Positions 22,523 through 33,600 of a DNA stretch of 64,000 nucleotides are shown in pieces. The notes beneath the pieces are model-generated. The model had not been told where the DNA came from. It ran no database searches and saw only the letters and a list, made by a program, of their open reading frames with translations. A program made the translations under genes and the position numbers. Location of the stretch: positions 9,823,501 to 9,887,500 of the forward strand of contig NC_061781.1 in NCBI RefSeq assembly GCF_022458985.1, written 5' to 3'. Each line of letters starts with the position of its first letter. The stretch's first letter is position 1. This DNA comes from Mugil cephalus. Its lineage: Eukaryota > Chordata > Actinopteri > Mugiliformes > Mugilidae.

Positions 22523-24510
22523 ATTTATTGTAAATCAAAACACACACACACACACTGTTAATACTGACATATGTATTTATTCAGATGAATGGACAGAAAT
22601 ACCTCGGATATAATGACAACTGTCTCAGACATACACTTTGGTGAGTCATCTTGACAAATACTGCACAAATAAAACGGTACGTGTCTGTGCAAGTAGTAAT
22701 ATATCTAATAAAATCATGTACTGAACTAGTTCTGCTTCACAAATATTCAGTCCACTTGATAGATTTAGTTTAACGTGATATGAGTAAGTTGCAGCATTGG
22801 TAGTTAAATGCACAACAGTAACAGATTTGGATTTAAAAACTTGCGGAATGTGTTTTCTGCCGAACCTCTCAGAAGAGAAAGGAGCTTTTTATGATAAAAT
22901 ACCATTCAAGTTTGTATTTGGAGGTCGAGAACAGTTGGCTTTCCTTCCTAAGTGAGTCTGAGCCCTGAGGAAGTCAGAGCACCCCCACCCTAAGAGGATC
23001 TCTTTCTGTGGATTACAGACAACAGGGGCAAATGTTCCAACATCTAACATTACTCCCACATCCGGTCTCGGCACATGCCACAAGCTATCATGTTGTAACA
23101 CACAGAATTAACTAATAATCTCGCCACTGCAGACCGTGTTGTGTTCAGTAATTGTGGACGGCGTGTCAGCTGTGTTGTTTTCTGCACGACAGATTTTTTT
23201 GGCGTGATCTTTGACTGCCCTCGCGTATTTCATGAAAATGAAAGGAGTTAAAACAAAATCTCAATGTTACACTTAATAATCTTGACACTTTGCATGTGAT
23301 TATGAACTAAAAAAAAACACAATAAAAAGCAGTTTGAACATACATTGTGATGCATAGCAGTTATTGTAACAAGTCAAAATGCAGGTGATGGTTGAATCCA
23401 TCGATGCAGCATGTAGGTGTAAAAAGAAACCCAAACAAGTGTTTTTTATGATACTTAGCAAAGTACTAATTAATATTACATAAACTGATATATGGTGCAA
23501 AACAGGAAATATTAGTGAGAATATACACACATTCAGTACAACAGCTTTCTTTGGTTTACTAGACTGTAATAGAAATATTATCGGTAACATCAGTCAGAAA
23601 GGAGGGACATATTCTTATGCATCACAAGTCAAGTTGATCAACCTGCTAACAAAACTTTCAAGTCCTTATATTATATTCATGTTTTACGTTCTCTTAAAGC
23701 ACATTGTTATTAAATAAAAGCGACAACAGACACCATCATGTGTTCCTATTAATATATTCTAAATATATATCTGGCAGTGAAATAAGCACGCAGGTGAAAA
23801 TATAACGATGCAGAATCTGAGCCGAAAGGCACTTAACAGGTAAAGCTAAACCTATAAACTAGCGTCCTGTCCACACCTGGTACTAACACGTGTCCTTAAT
23901 GATCTGATCACAAGTGGTCGACTCTAAGTACGTCCAGTCAAACCTGACGTTAGAATGCGTCTCCTCCTCAAGTGACCATTTGTGTTAGATGTCAGCTCTG
24001 CGCTGTGTATGCAAATGTGTATCATTGGGGAAGCACACATAACAGCCTGAAGCGAGACTGTGAAACGGAAATAATTTGTAATAAAAACTTGACAGGAAAA
24101 CAGTTACAGTGTGACTTCAGTCAACAGACCTTTTTTTTTTTTTTTAGGTAAGATGCCAACATCAGACATTAATATGATTATATGGCCAATTAATATCAAT
24201 TTTATGACTGAACTACACACAATCTACATGATAATAAATGAAATAATTTGCCAAAAAGGACTCATGTTAATACTTTAATGCCAGGTGTGAACAGTCCCGC
24301 CCGACCAACAACGTGTGACTGTTGGGCGGTACGCCAGGTTTGGGTTCATGAAATGGAGGCTCACTGTATTCAAGCAAGAGTGTTCCACTAAAATAGCAAA
24401 CCTAAATGTAACATACCAACAATATAAAACACACCAGCTCTATCTCATGTGACTGCAGTTCAGGGCATGGGCCTCGTCTCTCTGTCCCTCCCTGCTGCTT
24501 AGCTGTCGCT
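22523..24510 (-). other. lims1: lims1 3' untranslated region (canonical terminal exon)
   Basis: The stretch is AT-rich, without coding character. Minus-strand AATAAA signals occur at 22576-22581 and 22523-22528, about 1.93 and 1.98 kb past the canonical lims1 stop. I saw no nearer canonical signal, so the 3' UTR is probably close to 2 kb. A T15 run at 24131-24145 and a small (CA)n at 22540-22556 are included. Confidence 0.5.
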
Positions 24511-24625
24511 TTACTTCCGTGCGACGGTTTCAGACAGCTTCTTCAGCCTCTTCTTCAGCTCCAGAGGGAACTTCTCGTAGCACTTCTTACACACTGGCTT
24601 CATGTCAAACTCCACAAACTTGTTC
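24511..24625 (-). CDS. lims1: lims1 canonical terminal exon (end of LIM5, basic tail)
   Basis: After a CCACAG acceptor the exon reads [20 protein letters not shown], then the Lys-rich tail ending SETVARK and a stop at 24511. Human LIMS1 ends the same way (LAETLGRK). It carries the last two zinc cysteines of LIM5. It is phase-matched to the exon 26248-26323, which ends two bases into a lysine codon. Confidence 0.95.
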
Positions 24626-27600
24626 CTGTGGAGCAAAGATGAGCACGTTTTGATGTCATCTACATGCATGAAAAATGGTTTGCTGCCTTGCTGGTTCATA
24701 CCTGGTACACAGTTACACCTTTCAACTTGTTTTGCATCAACACATGGCCAATAGTGAAAAGTGGATATTAACTATTTTTATGGCAAATGGAATGAAACTG
24801 TACCATTTTGTATTTGTAACAGGATCATATTGAACTCTGTCCTTGATGCGTAGCACATTTGAACTTTCTAAAATCCTTTAAATAAAGTTTATATAACCTA
24901 CTTTTATAATTCTACATTTCAGAATGAGGATTTGACTATGTAGTGTAACACAATTTTATCTCTACCTCTGCCAACAAGGTTAGATTTAAACACTGTTCAT
25001 GTTTGTCAGAAAGTCAGAATGTTTTTTTATTTCACAAGAACTACTGTACTTCCCTTTTTACAACAATTACAGCAATCACGCCTATGTATTTCACTGTGCA
25101 AGTGGCAAAGATCCACATAAAGATTAGAATTTTCACCAGTAAAATAACTCAGATTTGAGAATTAAGAAGCCACTGCAGGGTATAGAGTTTCTGATTGTTC
25201 TCTCAATTAAATGCCTTTAATTGTGCTAATATTGGCCGGGTCTCCAAACCCTTTTCTTCAGCTGTTCCTGGACGACGCTCCCTCCCGAAGCAGATAATCA
25301 CTGCCACGCGTCATACCCAGTGGGGCCTCTGCATTTCTACCAGCTCAGGCCAGAAAGCTGCCGGAAGTGATTATGGCTTTACTCTTTACTCTAGACAGAC
25401 TGGGAGACCCAAGAAACAAAGCCTTGCCTTCGCCATGTGACTGGTCTGATTTTAATGTTTGCAAAGCCGAGGTTACCAGAGCACCACCCTAGGTCCTGAC
25501 TAATGTTTCCTGCTGAGAAGTGGTCACGAGCTGCAACGCTCCTAGTGTTAAATGACTCAAATGTTGTTTTGTTTATTCATCTACTAAATCTCTTGCTTTT
25601 GTCCTTCGGTTTGAAGGCCAAACTACTCAGTATAACAGTGAGAATTAAACATGGCATGGATCAGGTTTGAGATACAATGAGCAAGGAAATGCGAAAGAGA
25701 GAAGATGGAAACTGACCAAAAAGAAGAAAAGTTGAAGTGAAGAAGAAAGGAGAAAGAGAGGATCACAGACACATGGGTATCAATAGTTTCTTCTTTTTGT
25801 CTTTTGAGTCACGGTCGCGTTTGGCCAGCCGACGCTTCATGTCATCCGGGAGGCGTTCATAGCAGTGTTTGCACACCGGCTTCAGATCCACCTCCACAAA
25901 CTTTTCCCTGATAGAGCAGGGAGGAAGGAGAGATGGCGAGAGGTGTGAAACAGGGGGAAGAGAAATGTTGTGTGGGAGTAATGAGAGTTAAAGGAGGGGC
26001 AGGGGATGGAGAAGGATCATGAGTGGGAGGAGAGATTGAGAAAAATCCCACAGAGGCACAGAACAATAAGGACAGGTGAGAAAATCAGAAAAGAATAGGA
26101 CTTAAAAACAGACTTAAAACAGAAGCAAATAACAGGTAAGAGAGAAACATGGCAGAACACAAAGAGAAACCTCAGACAGCCACAGAGGATAGAATGAATG
26201 ACAATTTAAACATCGCAGTGAGTCTCTAAACTCACTGCATAACTTACTTGAGGGTGAGCTTGGTGTTACAGGTTGAACAGGCAAAGCAGTTGACACACCA
26301 AGCCTTGTTAAGGGCAGACACCACTGGAAAACAAAACAGAAGAGGAGCAGTCACGTGAGGTGGCTTCTTAGATTCTCATTACAAGTTCCTAATTCAATGG
26401 ATGAAGTATAACGTTATAAAAGCCCTAATAAAGTTTTATGGTGACGTATCATCTCACCGTCTCCTTCAATAACACGATTGCAGTGGTAGCAAACATCCCC
26501 GAAGAGCTGGGCGGGACGAGGAGAGGAAACAGACGGTTAATGCAATGACGAGACACCTTATCAACCTTTATCGAGGCTCATATAACACGCTGTGTAGACT
26601 AGAGAGAACCGCTGCTCTCACTGGGTGCTGATCCATGATAACTTATGCTATCAAAACACTGTATGGATTTGGCAAACTGCATGAGAGCAGGTGGAACGTG
26701 GCATCCAAAGTTTCTCATACTTATTTGAGAACACAATGGACGTATGTGGTTAATTTTATTATTTACTGGCCAAACATGTTGCATTCAGGTGTAAATGACA
26801 TTTCCATTTGGACATTAGACTGCAAATGAAACTATTTTACAGACAGCTCCATATTTTCCAAAGGCTTTCCAGGATGACTACAAACCCTATCAATCTTTTT
26901 AACATCACTATATATATACTTGAGCAGCTGTGGAGAAATGCATAGCTTCAGTTTCTTGTTAATTTAATCTATCAGAGAGCTGAGCCGGGATATTTCTATA
27001 TTTTATGATCAGAGGAAGAGAGAGAAAATATGGCAAATATAGTTTCTCTTTGTTCAACATAAATATTCCCAAAATGCGTCGAGTGTTACCTGGTTGTAGT
27101 GAGTTTCGCAGTACGCCAGGCCCTTGCGTTCGTAGTGGCGGTGTCCCAGGAAGGGTTTCTCACACTTAGCACACACAAAATGCTGCAAGCAAACCCAAAG
27201 CCAAGCACACACGGTTAGAACGGCCACCAGTCAGTCTATCGTCACACGTAGACTTTGTTAAAAGTAGTAGCACAGTCGGACTGTTGTCTGGTTTAGACAT
27301 CATCAGATCAGACCACAACCGGATCAGTTCAGTCCAGATGTCCTGTTACTGCGTCCACACAGAGACTGGAGGAGATGATCAGAACAGTGACCACTAGAGG
27401 GCGCACTAATTGTACAAAACAGGTATGAGAGGAAATAATGGTAGATTATGAGAAATATTAAATACTATACTATATTTACAGTTTTTATTATTATTATTAT
27501 TATTAATTAACTACATTTTAACTGATTAAACTGATCCCTACATAATCTCATTTTGGGCTTACTAAGCTTATTGGGCTTATTTCAGCTTATTAATTAAAAG

Positions 27601-30600
27601 ATTTGGTAACCTCATATATTAGTGTGACCCTTGTGTGGAAGCTGGGAGACTGTAGCCAGACGGGGACACGGGGCAGCACTCCACACCAGGCCAATCATTA
27701 ATCCCCTCACCATATCGAAATGTCTCTCACAATAGGCACGACCACCGCGCTCGTAAAACGGGTGGCCCTGAAACGGGCGCTCGCACACAGTGCACACGTG
27801 ATGCTACGTGTGTGGAGGAGGGAAGACGAGGAAATGGGACGGGTGATGTGAAAACACCGAAGGAAAAAGGGAGAAAATAACAAAGAAACAGACAGAAAAG
27901 GCAGGAATGATGTACACAGAGATGGATGTACAGAATCTAACTGTGGACATAAAGTCTGTGAAAATGTAACAAACTGTGGCAATATCTTTTCAAATATGTA
28001 TTAAGTAAATAAGTAAGGTTTATGTAAATGAGGCTGTTGTAAGAAGCTCCACAGGTCAACATCGCACCTCCACATGCCACTGCTTGCCCATGGCGTTGAC
28101 CACACGGCCCTCGATGGGTCTCCTACAGGCCCCGCAGATGGGAACACCCATCTTGTCATGGCAGGGTAGACAGTAGAGCTCCCCCTTCAGCTCCCTGGCA
28201 TCAGCTGTCAGCTCCTTACTGTGGAGATAAAGGGAAACAACTTCAGTTCTACTGACAGTAAATTTCAGTAGGTAGCTGATGTAGATTTTATGGCTGCTGA
28301 ACTTAGTAACACTTTTAGTCCACTAGAGAGCAGTATTGGGTGTTTAGTGCATCATTATTGTAGCAAGTTAAAAGTGATTCTGTTTTAATTATCTGATCTA
28401 AATATTCTTCTTACACTATACATTTGTAGAATATTTTTGGTGGACAGTAAGATTTTTATGTGTGTATTTTAGAGACATGAACTATTTACAGCCCAACACA
28501 GCTTGCACCCGCTATCAGTTGTAGCATTGTGTCCGCTCGCTCCCTACATGCTATGAACGAGTTGTGCGGCAGACCCAGACGGTCATGGTTTACATGCGAG
28601 TGGATGTTTACCCGCAGTTGTTGCAGTTGAAGTGATCAGGGTGGTAAGGGTCATTCTTGAACAGGAGAGGCTGCTCTTCAATGATAGCGTGACATTTCTG
28701 ACAGATGTACTTGCCGAGGCCCCGAGCTTTCTCCCTGTTGTGACACGGACGGCACAGGTGCCTAAAGGGAGAGACAAACAAAATAGTTTATTCCACAAGT
28801 TGGATCAATAAGGCGACATCTGCCCTGTCATGTTCCTGCAAGGATCCTCATATCACTCTACAGTACAGGTGCAGAATTAATCATTTAATAAAACAGCACA
28901 TTTAATATTCATCCTAGTAAGTCATTCAAAGCATTCTAGGAGGTTTTTTTATGTGTTTAGTCAAGGTACGTCATCAAAGGACATAGAGTGACCTCACAGC
29001 CTCAATGTTGCACCTCCAAGAACCAGTTACAGCTTTTCTCAGATATCGACGAATATTATAATCAGGCGATCACCAGGTAATGATGCAGACTTGTCGTAGA
29101 GGAACTGACCTTCCAGCGTTCTTAACAAATCCAACATCTGCGAGCACGGCCTGGCAGATATCACAGCAAAAACAGTCTGGATGCCAACTGTTGTTCATCG
29201 CCTTAATCACACGGCCAATGATGAACTCACCTAAGAGAAAGAATGGAGTTCATGTGTTGGCGTGCGACAAGAAACAGGCTTCATCCTGATACGAGCCTGA
29301 CTGGGAGTAATGGGAGCATGGAAAGAAAACACATGAATGAATGAATTCGGCATTTCACTCTACTTACCACACTGGTGGCAGCAAGGAGCGAACAACATCT
29401 GGAAGTCATGTTCACAGTATTTCCTGCCTTCAAACTGTCGAAAGAATTCAAACAATTTGTGCGTAATTAGAAAACGCACGCGACTGTTTATTATTAACTC
29501 ATTGTAAAAGTCTTCTGTTACATTATGGATGTGTCTCTTTGGGGAGAGACACTTTAGAGGAGCAGCTGTTTAATCTGACTCATCAAACAAGAACTGAGAA
29601 CTATTACGCAACATGATAACAGCTCTGAAGTATTCCTAAGGATATAGTGGGACAGGACGTACAAGTGTTACATGAATGAATGCATGAATGAACAAATCAA
29701 TCAATCAATCAATCAGTCCTTTCTTTATGAATATGCAACACAATGGGCAGATATGGGGTTAAATTTCTAGGTCGCATGTCCTAAGTCACAAGGCCTCATG
29801 TGACACTAGTCTGTGCAAGCATGGCTACGTGTTGTGTATAAACACGGTTGTATTCCAGCCTTCAAAGAGCTTTGTCTTGGTATTAGCTGGGCAATAGCAT
29901 TCCTCATTCCTCATTCCCTGACACGGCAGTGTGCATACAAAAATAGTTTGGAATTTCAAATTTCTATTAAACAGAAATGATTGTAAATACTTGCATTTTA
30001 ATGTGTATTTTAATGTTACAGAGATTCTTTACACTAGTCATATATTATATATTCTTCCTTTAGAACAACCATTAGTATCCAAAAGTAGTTACTAAAGCCT
30101 TATCATGTAACACTAACAAAAACAGTGATGATTAAAAACAACCAAGAAGACAAGAAGCACATTTAAGTATTGAAACTACGCCTTATTAGCTAAACCTTAT
30201 CAGTTAACGGGTTGGACCCCCTTCTGTCTTCAGAGTTGCCTAATTCTTCATGGCACAGATTCAACATGATGCTGGAAACATTCTTCAGGAGTTTGGACAT
30301 GATGCTATCCTATTCCACCGCACCCTAAAGGAGCTCGCTTCGACTGAAAACCTGATGACTTTGGAGGCCGTTACCCAGTAGATGAGCAGTTTTGAAAAAA
30401 AAAAAATCAGGCCTGCCCGTCTGTCTGGCACTAACAACTTGGTTTGAATTTCAGCAGATGACCGTGCCCATGTCTACATGGTCTAAAGGTTAAAGATCTC
30501 TGCATTAATGAGCAGCTGAAGAAATGTACCTAATAATGTGACCAGGGATTTTATATCCCACAAAACATATCAGCCTTGTGTTTCATAAAGCAACTTGAAC

Positions 30601-33600
30601 TCTTCCTGCTTCCAGTTTATTCTTCCTATCTTTAGCTTTTCTACTCCTCAAAGTCATTTTAACAGTTTATTTAAAGCAACATGAAAGTTTAATGTAACAT
30701 CCTTGGCACAGATGTTTATATCGATCCGAGCTATAAGGCCTTGCATCGAGGCCAGTGAGCAAACCGTTAACTGGAAGAGTGCTTTTGGTGATTCAACGCT
30801 GCATTAAAGCTGCGTTCACCTTTCTTTATTTACCCCAACTGGAGCGTGTGTTTGGATCATTTGTGTAAGTGGATGTGCACTAACAGCCGCTATGAACTAA
30901 ACAGTGGTCAGTCTGTATAGAGAAGTGTACGAAAGATCCAATAAATCCAAAAAACATCTGTCCGCGCTGAAGATGAGAGCTGCATCGTACGGACCGATCT
31001 TTTTTTTTCTGTTACAACATCACACATTTTTCTGGGGATGATAAAAGAGCAGCGTGTTACCTCGTAGAAGAGTCCCTCTGGGAACTGCTGGAAACACTGG
31101 GCGCACACGAAGCACTGCTCGTGGTAGAGTTCACCGTTGCTGTTCACTATCTTCTCCGCTGGGGCGAAGCCGCTCTTGCAGCGCTCACACATGGCGTTGG
31201 CCAGCGCGTTGGCCATGTTGCTGAAAGGAAAAGGCCACAATCACGGTCAAAGTGCATAATCGAAGACTCACACGTACTGAAAAACGCATCAAACTTATGA
31301 TGTACGCGAGTTAAAAATCCACAAATGAATCACGTACAATAGGATAATCCTAAAAGCAATCAGAGATATTTTCTTGTGCTCAGATGACGTGTATGACTAC
31401 AATGCTGTTACTCCTCCGTCCATCACCACACGAAGCCTTGCCCAGATGATGTGGTAAGTTAGCGGATCTTTGCTGGAGCAATCCAACCTTCAGTGAGGCC
31501 AATTACAGTCTGACTTATGTAAAATTTGGTAATGTTTCATGGCATTGCTTTCAGTATAAAATAATTAAGTTAAAGTCTGTTAGGAAGTATTCTGCTGTGT
31601 TATAGCTATAGAATTATCTGAACTGATATTGCAGCATGAACAATTTTTTCCCAGCAGGTTATTTTTGTGCTCAAACAATCAATAAATGCTGAAAACCTGT
31701 GCCCACGGCGTTAATCGAGGTCATGTTGTGACACGCCTAACCCAGCAGAAGGGGAAAAAAGTGATGTAAGAAGTTCCCAGTCCACACACACGCAGAGATT
31801 CCAGGTTTATTTTGGCTCTACCTATCAGGGTGTGGGGATTAGTAATTGTGGGAAACCTACAACTTCTTCGTCTCTCGGGACACAAACCGAAGTAACCGTT
31901 CGTCCACCTCGGAGCTGCGATAGCATGCGCAAAACAAATTTATGGTACTGCCCTCTGCTCCTTTCATCGGACTTTTATTGTTGCCTCACTGCAAAACATG
32001 CCTGTGATATATCAGTAAGGCCAGCTCCAGGCTCCTATTGTCTTACAATGGACGAACTGGAGCCAGAAACCGTAGCACATAATATTACACAACTGAAAAA
32101 GAAAAAACAAAATACATCTATTGTAGAAAATCTGCGCCACATCTGCTCAACTTCACACCAGTCAGTTCATATTTACAACTAGGTTTTATAGTTGTTGACA
32201 TGGTTTGAATTTCAAGATAAAGCAACAGCTGGCTGATTGGTCCGGTACGCAACCAATGTGTGAAGCACTAAGGGCGGATATCTCTTATTTATGTAGCGGT
32301 GTTATGGATGGTAGTGCTGTTAAGTGAACACTCCCCCCCTCGCTCTAATCACGTTACAGATTATTCATTGACTGAATCTTGGATGAAATCCAAACCAAAT
32401 ATAAGTGAAAACCTCAGAACGGCGACGCACTAATTGATAAAAAGCACATGTCCCATTATGCGCTCATAATGCTGTTGTATCTGAGACAAACTGGAAGTAA
32501 ATATGAATATGTTGCAGGCAGACATGTTGGAAGGGAAAATCAACAATAAAGAGAGAAGTGCTGGGACAGTCCTGGCTCCTCTGCTTTGTTTTAAAGGTCA
32601 GAATACCACAGAGTATCCAGGCAACACACACACACGTACACACACATACACACACGTACACACACACACACACACACACACATAAGACCATGTAGGATTT
32701 ATATGGAGTGATGCCATCTGTTCATTTTAACTTCATTAGATCAACTTGTGAATCATCAAGAATTCCAAAAGCCTCCAGACAAACAATTCACTTCTTCCCA
32801 TTTTCATAACAAAGCGCGTCTTTAAGAGACGGCGGGAGCACGGTACGTTTCTGTAAAATGACCGCGTTGAAACAAGATGTTTCTGCTCCTCACAAAAACA
32901 TATTGTTTTATATATATATATATAAACCCTGTCTGGGCTGATATCAAACACACTGAGAGCCCTGCCCTGTCCAAAGGATTTGTGGGAGGAAGTGATACAT
33001 CCCTTCGGCATTTCCACCCTCCTATCTGCCTCTAGCAGCCTGCGTGAGTCAAAGACAAGTCTATGTACCCTTCTAGTCATAAAACAAAATAAGTTTTCTT
33101 CATTAAACCTAATGCAATGAGTTCTGCCAGTCCATATTGCTGTTAACTCCGACTCTTAGAGAGGCTGTGGCTGCTGAAATACACCGTGGTTCAAGAAGGA
33201 CATGAGCCTGCACCAGCTTCCCACCCAACGTCCAATAGTGTCTCATATAGTCTTTTAAGAAGTAAAGGCCAAATTCCTTTAACACTTTCACTCTCCTGAT
33301 TCCTCAAAGAGTGGGGTTACTTGGCTGACTTTAGTATTTAACCATTTGAAGGTGTTTTTGTATTTATATGTGCAAATGTGCATCTACATACGTAACTCGT
33401 AACTCATTTTTTACATTCATGGTGAACCAGAAAGTATAAATCACTTCAGGGACTATTTTCGAATGAAAAAGGCCCAAGTAGGTTAGGATGCCTTTGAATG
33501 CCACATGACAGCCCTGTTAACCCCACCATGCTGGTCTGTGACTATAAAAGGAGTCTGGTAGTCAGCAAAGGGAAAGGATGCAGACCATCACTTGTGTTAT

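Noticed and set aside
24129..24146. T-runs here and at 51540-51560 and 58698-58715 as possible retrocopy tails
   Set aside because: No adjoining processed gene or target duplication is visible, so they are treated as simple repeats.
32464..32691. Val/Cys-rich open frames over CA/TG repeats (also at 36935, 59881 and 60236)
   Set aside because: Translations of dinucleotide microsatellites, not genes.
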